44,587 nt of DNA. Origin: Ophryocystis elektroscirrha. Taxonomy: Eukaryota > Apicomplexa > Conoidasida > Neogregarinorida > Ophryocystidae. Of this stretch, positions 25,663 to 35,321 are shown piece by piece. The stretch spans positions 2,468 through 47,054 of the forward strand of contig JAQIFP010000032.1 of the NCBI GenBank assembly GCA_030141585.1, given 5' to 3'. The position numbers and the translations under genes are program-made. Below the pieces are notes generated by a model. That model did not search any database, was not told where the DNA came from, and saw only the letters and a program-made list of their open reading frames with translations. Position 1 is the first letter of the stretch. Every line of letters begins with the position of its first letter.

Positions 25663-26847
25663 TTAGTAAGAATATTAATAATAGTAATAATCGTAATAAT
25701 AGTAATAATCGTAATAATAGTAATAAAACTAATTATGATAATATATATATATCTCTTAATATATATATATATATATATCCTAATATATATAATAATAGTA
25801 ATAATCGTAATAATAATAATAGTAATAATCGTAATAATCGTAATAATAGTAATAATAGTAATAATCGTAATAATCGTAATAATCGTAATAATCGTAATAA
25901 TCGTAATAATCGTAATAATCGTAATAATCGTAATAATCGTAATAATCGTAATAATCGTAATAATCGTAATAATCGTGATAATCGTAATAATCGTAATAAT
26001 CGTAATAATCGTAATAATCGTAATAATCGTAATAATAGTAATATTAGTAATAAAATTAATAATAATAATAATATATATATATCTGCTTTAAAAGAACCAT
26101 TATTATGATCTAAATATAGAAAAGACAATTTAAATATAATTTGTGTATAAATAACTAACTTTTTGGAGAGTAGCCATATGAAACCATGTTCTATTTCCCA
26201 GGTGTGTATTTTCATTGAGATAATTACCAACTTGTAAAATAACCTAAAAAATAAAATACTGAGGACAAAATTACTTGAAATAATTTAGTGAGGTTTTGAT
26301 TTAAGACAAGAAACTCTAGAACATCCATAAGAACGTCGATAAACTCATTGATTCGATTTAGCAGCTCGTCGAAAGACGTCATGACAAGCATACATTCAAG
26401 TCTTTTATACAATTCGGGAATAGTAGACAACTGAAGTAATTATAGGTTCATTTATATATACATAATAAACAAATTCTTCATCTTCGTATAAGGGTTCTTC
26501 AATATTTTCTTTTTTCAGTTTTGTTACACGTGCAACTGCTTCTTGCCACTCTGACCATCTTCTTTGATGTTCCACAGAATCTTTGTCAGGTACTGTTTCT
26601 CTATTTATATAAGTATATATACTAGACTGTAATTACAATAGTAGCGATATCTGACTTTTCGTCAAATTACATTGTAAAATATTTTGTTTAAATTGCTTCC
26701 ACCCTTCCTTTCCTTCAAATTCTTTTTTAAAGCAACGAACAATTATATCTGTAAAAAGAAACCCTCATTAACCATCAATCTGTTTACATACATATTCTGA
26801 TATGTCATCAACTAAGTAACTAACTATATATATATATTTATATATAT
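23746..26847 (-). CDS. Formin (FH2 domain) actin nucleator, N-terminus lost in assembly gap
   Basis: Formins nucleate and processively elongate linear actin filaments through a dimeric FH2 domain. Exons on the minus strand give FH2 features in order: EGWKQFKQNILQCNLTKSQI and WSEWQEAVARVTKLKKENIE, then IPELYKRLECMLVMTSFDEL. The hallmark VILQVGNYLNENTHLGNR follows, then YGLRGVGPDSKSLIYLLA (the family's KSxxxxLLxxL helix). Further on come FVQREKTRFIDLQQSLDQL, VTYFGDYNAFIP and YQVLSDFFIKYELALEAV, the FH2 end. A charged low-complexity tail follows, with a basic MRRRRESLKAVTG, and ends REEDT and TAA at 23746-23748. The start of FH2 and any upstream domains lie in or beyond the N gap. A large satellite intron sits at about 25320-26160. 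Confidence 0.85.
25440..26080. repeat. Compound satellite in a formin intron: (TAA)n, duplicated flank and CGTAATAAT array
   Basis: A block of about 110 bp containing gtaataaaactaattatgat and a following (TA)n tail occurs at about 25470-25580 and again at 25690-25795. Between the two copies is a (TAA)n run at about 25590-25665. After the second copy comes a 9-bp array of cgtaataat, about 20 copies, at about 25820-26040. Long Leu/Arg or Ile/Val reading frames across it are repeat artefacts. Confidence 0.85.
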
Positions 26848-26947
26848 NNNNNNNNNNNNNNNNNNNNNNNNNNNNNNNNNNNNNNNNNNNNNNNNNNNNN
26901 NNNNNNNNNNNNNNNNNNNNNNNNNNNNNNNNNNNNNNNNNNNNNNN
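26848..26947. other. Assembly gap of 100 N
   Basis: Exactly 100 N, the usual placeholder for a gap of unknown size. It lies between (TA)n sequence and a 12-bp satellite, and interrupts the 5' part of the formin gene. Confidence 0.98.
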
Positions 26948-27170
26948 ATTTATATTATTATTTATATTATTATTTATATTATTATTTATATTATTATTTA
27001 TATTATTATTTATATTATTATTTATATTATTATTTATATTATTATTTATATTATTATTTATATTATTATTTATATTATTATTTATACATATATTTATATT
27101 ATTATTTATATTATTATTTATATTATTATTTATATTATTATTTATATTATTATTTATATTGTTATTTATA
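26948..27170. repeat. 12-bp satellite ATTTATATTATT
   Basis: About 18 near-perfect head-to-tail copies of atttatattatt, with one variant (atttatacat) near 27082. It adjoins the assembly gap and probably caused it. Confidence 0.9.
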
Positions 27171-27472
27171 ATACAATATAATTATATATAAATTATATAT
27201 ATATATAATATATAATTTATATGTATTATATATATATAATTTTATAAATATATTAATTTTTATATTTAATTATAAAGATAATTATATATATAATCATTTT
27301 GATAGGTATAACTAACGTCTTATATATATGTACAATTGCCATCCTAAATTTATGATGTTCAAATTCAAATAATTATATGATGATATATATATATATATAT
27401 ATATATAAACCTTTCATTAAAAGACGCTTATATTATATATCAATAAACAATATAAAACCACAGATATTCATA
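27171..27472. other. AT-rich spacer, no gene seen
   Basis: Consists of tataattatata runs and sequence with no open frame that can be supported. The missing 5' exons of the formin could lie partly here or in the gap. Confidence 0.4.
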
Positions 27473-28548
27473 TTAGTTTGAAATGTAAATTTCAATCTTC
27501 TTACGGTATTTTTGAGACGCAGTTGCACTGAGGCAAGTTGGACGAACTGCATTTCGCTGTTTGGTAACAACAGGTTTTGCTGTTTGCTTGGACTGTTTGG
27601 TGAACCAAGATGTAAGCCTTGGATCATTTTTGATGGATTCAATTAAATCATTAGCAACAGACTTATGATCGAAAATACAGCCACTTAAATTGAAACCAAG
27701 AAAACTAGGAGTTTCCCTAATGTTTGTAAATATCTTCTTTATTAATAAATTTAGCAATATTTTTATGCATTAGTATATACATATAATAAATTAATAAAAT
27801 ATTATATGCATGTATATTAATACTATAGAAATTAACTATTTATTACGTCTGAGAAGGTATCACTTTATCGTTTCCTTTTTGAATGAGCAAACTTTTTGTA
27901 TTCAGTTTACTATTAAGATTTGAAGGTGAACCTAAAATATGCTAAATTGCCATGCAGTACTACTTTCAGTTTGAGGCCAAAATAATGTAATTTTGTTCGA
28001 TTTTATAACATGGGGGGCAGATTTTTGTAGCAAATTGTTGAAAATGTTTACTTTTTTAGGAGCACATACTTTAGAAGCTTTCGGAATAGCTTCGGGAGGA
28101 GGAATACGTAATGGAGCTTTTCCAGGAAATCTTTTTTCGTTATAAGATACCTGGGGCAGTCCAGCAATAATTGGACGTTTAAGGATGGTTGTCTGTTTTT
28201 GCTCTAAGCAACTTTCGCATCTATAATTAAATACTATTTGTATAAAATACTGATAACTAACGGTTCATAAATATGTGTGGAGTATACATTGTTATTATTT
28301 TTATCATTTTATTAATATATCTATATATATATATTAATATTAAAAAGTAATAATTTATTTATCACAAATGATTATTTTGTTTAATTAAATTAATGAAAGG
28401 GCTGAAATACGCCTTTTGATCTATAATTTACAAATTTATATATACATAGCTATCTATGGATATATATATATATATACATATTTATCAATCTATCTATATA
28501 TATATATATAGATATAAATATACATACATATATACACATCTATCTATG

Positions 28549-28603
<55 letters not shown>

Positions 28604-28956
28604 CAGTCTATGAAAATATAATTACTGTATTAATAAGTGTACATTTGCTGCTTTAGCTTGCATGAGTGTTCGCTTAATTCACGCTGTAATTTGATGTTTT
28701 CATTTTTTTGATTTTTAAGTTCCTGTTTTATACGTTCGTATTCACTTTGAAGTTTTTTTTGTTCTACAATTTGCTGGGCTAGTAAAGAATGTAACCCCAA
28801 GTGCAATTCAATTAAAGCCTCTTGACTTTTGCCGGACAGAGCTTGACGCATTCGATCTTGAGTTCGTAATTTATTATTTTCGGTTTCTTGGGATTTAGAA
28901 TCATCTGTTGCCACAGCTCCAACAACTGAATCAAAATCACCGTTACAATTCCTCAT
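27473..28956 (-). CDS. Coiled-coil protein, possibly shugoshin-like
   Basis: Four exons on the minus strand. The first (ATG at 28956, [15 protein letters not shown]) carries a parallel-type coiled coil, [20 protein letters not shown] with [20 protein letters not shown]. The middle exons are basic and Pro-containing ([33 protein letters not shown]). The last exon holds [20 protein letters not shown] and a basic end, [20 protein letters not shown], before TAA at 27473. A short N-terminal coil plus an Arg/Pro...Lys-Arg-Lys C-terminal motif is the layout of shugoshins, which protect centromeric cohesin with PP2A. Similarity is only in layout and a loose motif, so this is a weak functional guess. 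The gene itself is well supported by introns such as a 32-nt one at about 27946-27977. Confidence 0.55.
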
Positions 28957-29056
28957 TTTCAATTTTTGTACATTTTAATTATAATTCGATCTAATTGGGG
29001 TTTTTTACTACTTATTACGCTGAAAAGCAGGTGAATTAATGTAAAAGTTCAAAAAT

Positions 29057-29275
29057 GTGCTACTTTTAATTATTATTGTTTTTTTAAATACAATATATAT
29101 ATATATTACATATTTTGTTTATTTAATTGAGGCCAAAAATCTTTTTCAGATATATTTCTATAGTACTGAAACACAATTTAATTACTTAATAATTACATGT
29201 AAAAATTCTGGAGAAAAGACGTCTTGTATGGAAGATAGAGGTGTGATTTTAGGTTTACTAATAAGATTAATTTAA
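29057..29275 (+). CDS. Possible very small gene or last exon, unrecognised
   Basis: An open frame on the plus strand ends EDRGVILGLLIRLI and TAA at 29275. The segment NSGEKTSCMEDRGVILG looks less biased than the surrounding AT-rich DNA, but the N-terminal part is Ile/Tyr-rich and may be non-coding or interrupted by introns. The exact start is unknown. Its stop lies 11 bp from the stop of a convergent small gene, matching the tail-to-tail pattern elsewhere in the window. Confidence 0.25.
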   Translation: MLLLIIIVFLNTIYIYITYFVYLIEAKNLFQIYFYSTETQFNYLIITCKNSGEKTSCMEDRGVILGLLIRLI

Positions 29276-29286
29276 ATAGTAATGTA

Positions 29287-29580
29287 TTACATATTAATAT
29301 CTTGAAGCCATAATTGCGGAGATAAATGGTTTATTGAATAAGTATGTGTTTCTGATGTATAATTGTCTATATCTTCCTTAAGATCCTAAGTAACTTAATT
29401 ATGCACAATTAAAAATACGGAAAGCAGCTGCTCCTCAATTTTTAAATAATCTTGTTTTGTTATCTCTGTCGCGGGTTTTTTTAAAACCTATAATACTGTT
29501 GCTAAATTTTTTTTTACATCGTATGGCGGTAATAAAAAGCGATTTTTATCAATTTGTAAATGTTTTTTTAATGGAATCAT
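29287..29580 (-). CDS. Small unrecognised protein of about 76 residues, three exons
   Basis: The ATG at 29580 reads MIPLKKHLQIDKNRFLLPPY. A roughly 30-nt GT-AG intron leads to VLKKPATEITKQDYLKIEEQ. A roughly 33-nt intron then leads to LKEDIDNYTSETHTYSINHL, ending QLWLQDINM and TAA at 29287-29289. Both introns have the size and borders typical of this genome and restore a single frame, and the composition is protein-like. No domain, signal peptide or TM is recognised. It could be a small subunit of a complex, but nothing in the sequence shows which. Confidence 0.5.
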
Positions 29581-30956
29581 TTAAATTCGAGTTTAACAAT
29601 ATTTAAATGTAAATAAATGTGATTATTGATATTTACTTGAAATCTAATAAATTAAACGTTTGCTATGCTTTAATCATATATTAAATATATAATTTCAATA
29701 TTTCAAGATCATAAATTAATTATACTTGACCAAAATTATGTTCTTGTTTATCGAAAACTTCTCCAATTATTTTAAATGATATTTGTAAGCTTTGAAAGCT
29801 ATGATAAAGTAAAATAAAAGAGAAATATTCATTAAATCAGTAAATTCGATGTAATAAACAAATTATAATAAATAAAGCTCATTACAAATTATATTATGTC
29901 TGAATAAAAATTCAATGTTAAATTAATCAATTATTATAACTACCGCTTTCTAAATATATTTAAAAAAATTTAAAAAACGGTTTTTTTTATATATTCCCTG
30001 TGCATTCATAAATATATTAATATTTTTCAATGTAACATCTTAGTAGCACACATAATATCAAATATATGTGGGCTAAAACTTCGACATTATTATTTTGATA
30101 ATAAAAAACATGTATCATAAAATGAAAGTAATCACAAATTTTGTCCAATATGTAACTTTTTTTTCAAACGAAGAAATTATATTTTATGCAATTTTGCGAA
30201 AATGCTGCAAGAACTTGACAAAAGTACAAAAAAAACTTGTACAAGTTCAGTTCAAATCTTCCAATTGTTTAATATTTTGTGCACAAAATAGTTTTTATAT
30301 GTTTATAAATTAGCTTACTATATATATGCCTTAATTTTCTAGCATATAAAAAATTAATTATTAGTCTATATATATATATATATATTTATGACGATTATAT
30401 ACGTATATTTCATGTTTGTCATTTCTATATCGATTATCTACAATATATATATTGTAAAAGAATTATTTATGCATATATAATAAGATTTAAATTAATTAAA
30501 ATATATATTAGTATAAAATTGTATTTAGAACATTATTGCATTATAAGGCACAGACATTGTATACGATAACACCCGTCTTTAACATTAAATAAATATAATA
30601 AAATAAATTAAATATCTAAATTTGGATCAAATAATATATTTATGAAGAGTCTGGTTTACTTTTTTTTTGATAAACATATGGCAGAAAATATAAATAAGAA
30701 TATTTATCTGTGTGGAAAGACATGGTATAAATAATAAAGAAGACATTTTTGAGTAAATTCCTTGGTAATAAAGACGTTATATTAATATACTAAGAGTTTG
30801 TATGGATAAAATATATCAAAAATGAAAAAAAATGAATTTGTTTATTATTATGCACATTTTTATTATCAGGATATTATTACGTTATAATGTACATGTAACT
30901 GCTGATTACTGGTACTTGTCTCAGTACACTTTTTATAAGAGTATAAATAATTTTGT
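29581..30956. other. 1.4-kb intergenic region without a supported gene
   Basis: The longest gene-poor spacer in the window, upstream of the adhesin. It is AT-rich with short (TA)n runs. A 72-codon open frame at 30095-30313 exists but has no recognisable features. The promoter of the adhesin must lie here; no motif can be assigned. Confidence 0.45.
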
Positions 30957-33900
30957 ATGATGCTATATATATATATAACACTTCTTTTTTTGGGTTTATT
31001 TGAATCTAAACCCCAAAGTAGAAATATTGCTTTGCATACAGCAGAAAATGCTGAAATAACATTTATTATAAAAAATACGACTTACTTGTCATTTTATAAT
31101 CAGCCAATTACCGAAATAATTCAAAAAACGCACGACGTAGCTGTAAAGCACTACAAAGATGTTGAAATTAACTTAGTTACTTTTGGCTCTAGTGCAGCTA
31201 CCCTTAACAATAAACTGGGCCTCAAATATTGTCCCAGAAGAATCGCAAGTTTGAAAGCTAATAAGAAAGCGTTTTGGGCAAAAGTGAACTCGCTCAAATA
31301 CTCTGGGAATGAACCTGGAACCATTGAAGATTATTTTGAAGGAGTACAATTGGCGGTCAAATCTTTAAATGCAAAATGCTGTAATAAAAATATTGCTAAA
31401 TTTATTTTCACAATATCTGATTCCCAAGATATACACGAAAAGAATAATGATCGATCTGCTGGACAAAGTATTCCATGCACTAAGCCTCATTTTTCCGAAT
31501 CAGAAATTACTCAAATAATGCATTCGAGTGATGCTAAATATGTCCTCTTATGTCCCAGTCCAAATGTATTAAAACGTTATTTGAATATGTTTAATAATGT
31601 AAATATGAAATTTGTAGAAGTAATTCAATTGAATAATATATCGTCAACCGTAGCAGGTGACATAATTAAAGATGGAGCAATAGCCAAATATCCACATAAT
31701 GTATATGTCCCAATTGCTCCTCCCGGCTTAAATAATAGATACCACATTGTTTGGAATTCCTCGAAAAGTTTAATTCCAATTCATCCTGATGTAGAGAGAT
31801 CACCATTAATGCATAATTTAATATCAGATGTCAAAAGTTATGATAAAGTAGTAAAAAATGAAGACTTAAAGAAGACAGTAAATCGAGCGATGCAAAAAAC
31901 CGTTATTGCCGATTGTCTTCTATCTTATGAAATAAAACATAATATGATGCATTATCCTGTAGAAGATTCAAAATCACTTAGTGAGGAGGAATTAGATGAA
32001 TTAATATTAAAAAAACATGGAAAGTATCTTCTAGCTAGAATAACAGATGAAGATAGAGCTTTGTACCTGAAAGGAGAACTTAGCTTAGAAAAAAAAAGAC
32101 TTCGAATTATGCATAAATTACTTTCGTGCTATGGTCTAGATAAGCCTCTTCCATCTTATGATAATAAATCCACTTTATTGCCGTATGTATATTCGAGAGG
32201 TCCTCAAAATTATTGGTATACGACTGATACATCTCTTCGCTCAAAAGCAGTGGAATTAATTATTCAAACATATTCCAATTTCGTGAAACCAGAGATTCCA
32301 AACGCTGAAAATTTATCACCAGTACAATTAAATGTTATATTTGCACATATACATAACTTTTTCCAAGACTATATCAAACCTAAGCACGAATATACGGAAA
32401 TCATAAATCCCGTTCTTCGGAATTATAATGATTACTTATTTGCATTTAACAATCCAAACGCGAATAAGAACCAGGTAGTAAGCGTACCTATTCCTGACTC
32501 GAGCATAACTAATATACAAAAAATACCACCTCACCATTTTAGTAACAACTTCCCTCTTTTAACTAGTTCAAACTTTGGTGTTAAACAAATGACTGAATTA
32601 AATAAAATAGTAAAGGATGCTCAAGTACAGCATTCTTTGAATGTAATAAACGACCCAAATGCTACGTTCGTACCTGAAGTCGTTACCGTAAATAATTCAA
32701 AAATCTTGCGAAAACCAGTAACTGTAAATGAATCGAAACCGGTTCAGTTAAAATCTTCTAATACTGAGCCAGTTCCAACTCAATTAACTTTTCCTTATAA
32801 TATTCCAAAGGGTCAACCAATTTTTGAACCTCAAATAGTTCCAATGAATGAACAAAAAGTTCTTCAAAACACATTACCTGTAATTGAACCGGAACCGGTT
32901 CAAGTAAAGAATCCACCTGCTGAACCAGTTACTAACTCACCAGTTTTGCCTTATGATGTACAAGTAGAACAACAACCAATTTTTGAACCTCAAATAGTTT
33001 CAATGAATGAGCAAAAAGTTCTTCAGAACACATTACCTGTAAATGAACCGGAACCGGTTCAAGTAAAGAATCCACCTGCTGAACCAGTTACTAATTCACC
33101 AGTTTTGCCTTATGATGTACAAGTAAAACAACAACCAATGTTTGAACCTCAAATTGTTTCAATGAACGATCAAAATATCGTTCAAAATGCATTACCTATA
33201 AATGAGCAAGAACTGGTTCAAGTACAGGCTTCAACTATTGAACCAGTAACTGATTCACCACTTTTGCCTTATAATGTACAACAGGGACAGCAACTGATGT
33301 TTGAACCCCAGATAATTCCAATAAACGAACAAAATATTGTTCAAGGAACATTGCCTATGAATCAGCAAGAACCGCTTCAAGTGCAAACTCCAGTTATTCA
33401 ACCAGTTACTGATTCACCAGTTTTGCCGTATAATGTACAAAAAGGACAGCAACCAGTGTTTGAGCCTCAAATAGTTCCAATGAATGAACAAAATATTGTT
33501 CAAAGTACATTGCCTATAATTGAGCAAGAACCGGTTCAAGTACAGGCTTCAACTATTGAACCAATAACAGATTCACCAGTTTTGGCTTATAATGTACAAG
33601 AAGGACAACAACCAATGTTCGAACCTCAAATAGTTCCAATGAACGAGCAAAATGTTGTTCAAAATACATTACCTATGAATGAGCAAGAACCGGTTCAAAT
33701 ACAGGCTTCAACTATTGAACCAGCATTTAATTCACCAGTTTTGCCATTTAATATAAAAGAAAAACAACAAACAATGTTTGATCCTCAAATAGTTCCAATG
33801 AACGAACAAGATACTGTTCAAAATACATTACCTATGTATGAACAGGAACCAGTTCCATTTGAAACTTTGAATGTTGATTCTAAACCACCAGTTCTGCCTT

Positions 33901-34832
33901 ATTATCTACAAATAGGAAAACAAGCAACGTTTGAGCCTAATTTAGTTCCAATGAACGTACAAGAGCCAACATACCTGCCAAGATATCCATCGGATATAGA
34001 AGAATCTATTAAAGTTACAGACAGTGTCCGAACACGTGAAATAGATTCAGTAAATACTTTACTACCAGGAAATAACCCTGAAACAAATTTCAATGTTTTG
34101 CCACCCAATGGATCGAATCCCGTTTCCGTATTACAACCAATGTTCGATTTATCTGAACCACTTCAACGAACAATACCCTCAATTAATTCAGAACAAGACA
34201 ATGAATTGTTTCCAGTGATAGAAGCTTCAAAAGAGAGAAACATACCTCTTTATTTAGACGTTATTAGTGACGAATTACCTAATTATGCTCCATATATGAA
34301 AAAATCTAGCACAGTTCCGTTTACTACTGAAACGTCATTTGAAACATCTCTTCTAACGAATGACTCAAATACCACAACAGGAAAACAAGATGAAGTTAAA
34401 ACTGTGGGAATTGTGAATCCTACTGATGTAATTGAAGACAACACTAATAATGATTCTTCGAGCAACGCAATAGATGAACCACTTCCTGAGTCCAAAGTGC
34501 TTCCAATTGAAGACAAAAGACAACTTGATACGACATTCCAAACTAAAACTGGTAGATTAAATTCGCAAGATACTGAGTCCACCTCTACAAAAACATCCGA
34601 AAAGTCCTCTAAACCTGGAAGCCGTAACAGAAATGTGGCGATTGGAACAGCCGCTTCAGCTGTTGTTCTTGCTGTATTAGCAGGAGCTTATACGATTTAC
34701 AGAAAAATACCATTCAAGAGATCTAACGAAGAAATAAATGTGACAGAAAACACATATGAAACTTCTACAACTACTAAAAAAGAAGAAGACTATGACCAAA
34801 CTATCAAGTTCAATGAAGCTGCTTATGTCTAA
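30957..34832 (+). CDS. Single-exon type I membrane adhesin with integrin-beta-I/VWA-like domain and 53-residue repeats
   Basis: 1291 residues in one exon. The signal peptide is MMLYIYITLLFLGLFES. Residues about 30-240 resemble the integrin beta I-like (VWA) fold: strand EITFIIK, then VEINLVTFGSSAATLNN, WAKVNSLKYSGNEPGTIEDY, FEGVQLAVKSL, IAKFIFTISDS and VEVIQLNNISSTVAGDIIKD, with paired Cys. The metal-binding DxSxS position reads KNTTY, so the MIDAS looks degenerate. Residues about 320-480 are helical. Residues about 565-1010 are about nine repeats containing FEPQIVPMNEQ, TLPMNEQEPVQ and SPVLPYNVQ. Residues about 1226-1250 (NVAIGTAASAVVLAVLAGAY) are a TM helix with small residues like rhomboid-cleaved apicomplexan adhesins. 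The tail of about 41 residues ends FNEAAYV. The domain call is by eye; an adhesive role is inferred. Confidence 0.75.
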   Translation: MMLYIYITLLFLGLFESKPQSRNIALHTAENAEITFIIKNTTYLSFYNQPITEIIQKTHDVAVKHYKDVEINLVTFGSSAATLNNKLGLKYCPRRIASLKANKKAFWAKVNSLKYSGNEPGTIEDYFEGVQLAVKSLNAKCCNKNIAKFIFTISDSQDIHEKNNDRSAGQSIPCTKPHFSESEITQIMHSSDAKYVLLCPSPNVLKRYLNMFNNVNMKFVEVIQLNNISSTVAGDIIKDGAIAKYPHNVYVPIAPPGLNNRYHIVWNSSKSLIPIHPDVERSPLMHNLISDVKSYDKVVKNEDLKKTVNRAMQKTVIADCLLSYEIKHNMMHYPVEDSKSLSEEELDELILKKHGKYLLARITDEDRALYLKGELSLEKKRLRIMHKLLSCYGLDKPLPSYDNKSTLLPYVYSRGPQNYWYTTDTSLRSKAVELIIQTYSNFVKPEIPNAENLSPVQLNVIFAHIHNFFQDYIKPKHEYTEIINPVLRNYNDYLFAFNNPNANKNQVVSVPIPDSSITNIQKIPPHHFSNNFPLLTSSNFGVKQMTELNKIVKDAQVQHSLNVINDPNATFVPEVVTVNNSKILRKPVTVNESKPVQLKSSNTEPVPTQLTFPYNIPKGQPIFEPQIVPMNEQKVLQNTLPVIEPEPVQVKNPPAEPVTNSPVLPYDVQVEQQPIFEPQIVSMNEQKVLQNTLPVNEPEPVQVKNPPAEPVTNSPVLPYDVQVKQQPMFEPQIVSMNDQNIVQNALPINEQELVQVQASTIEPVTDSPLLPYNVQQGQQLMFEPQIIPINEQNIVQGTLPMNQQEPLQVQTPVIQPVTDSPVLPYNVQKGQQPVFEPQIVPMNEQNIVQSTLPIIEQEPVQVQASTIEPITDSPVLAYNVQEGQQPMFEPQIVPMNEQNVVQNTLPMNEQEPVQIQASTIEPAFNSPVLPFNIKEKQQTMFDPQIVPMNEQDTVQNTLPMYEQEPVPFETLNVDSKPPVLPYYLQIGKQATFEPNLVPMNVQEPTYLPRYPSDIEESIKVTDSVRTREIDSVNTLLPGNNPETNFNVLPPNGSNPVSVLQPMFDLSEPLQRTIPSINSEQDNELFPVIEASKERNIPLYLDVISDELPNYAPYMKKSSTVPFTTETSFETSLLTNDSNTTTGKQDEVKTVGIVNPTDVIEDNTNNDSSSNAIDEPLPESKVLPIEDKRQLDTTFQTKTGRLNSQDTESTSTKTSEKSSKPGSRNRNVAIGTAASAVVLAVLAGAYTIYRKIPFKRSNEEINVTENTYETSTTTKKEEDYDQTIKFNEAAYV
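32650..33985 (+). repeat. 159-bp in-frame tandem repeats in the adhesin gene
   Basis: The anchor ttt-gaa-cct occurs at 32823 and 32982, and the same 159-nt step continues to about 33927. Seven copies are clear, with a diverged copy at each end. The first two full copies are almost identical over about 150 nt; later ones differ at many positions. Confidence 0.9.
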
Positions 34833-34945
34833 AACATCAAGCTAAAATGCTTGTTTAAAAAAAAAAAAAAAAAAAATAGTTTTTTTTTCTGTGCATTGAG
34901 TTTGTTTTTTTTCAAACAAATTTGAACTTTCAACATATTATTAGT
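34833..34945. other. Convergent spacer with A and T homopolymers
   Basis: 113 bp between the adhesin stop and the SART3-like stop. It contains a run of about 20 A at 34857-34876, followed by T runs. Poly-A signals of both genes probably lie here. Confidence 0.4.
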
Positions 34946-35287
34946 TCACACTAATTTTATTCTTCTCTTTGCTGTTGATTTAATTACAGGTTTTCGCTCA
35001 GTTGGTATGGTATAAGCTTTTGAGACTAAAATCTCTCTTCCTTCTGTATATGCATAAAAAAAATTAAGCAATATTCAACTGAGCATCAATGTTAGTGAAC
35101 TGTATGTCAAGTTATATAAATAAATTTGAATATATATACACATATACATATATATATAAATATATATATACATATACATATCTTAATATAAATATATACA
35201 TATATATATACATATACATATATATACATATTTATACATATTTATACACATTTATACATATTTATACATATACATATCTTAATATAA

Positions 35288-35321
<34 letters not shown>

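Noticed and set aside
25733..26230. 165-codon minus-strand frame of Leu/Arg repeats and 118-codon plus-strand frame of Ile/Val repeats
   Set aside because: Both are translations of the TAA and CGTAATAAT satellites inside the formin intron. There is no independent coding evidence.
26948..27170. CRISPR-like regular array
   Set aside because: The 12-bp units are contiguous with no unique spacers, in a eukaryotic intronic or intergenic setting; it is a simple satellite.
30095..30313. 72-codon open frame upstream of the adhesin
   Set aside because: No motif, no neighbouring exon with consistent splice sites, and length within chance for this composition.
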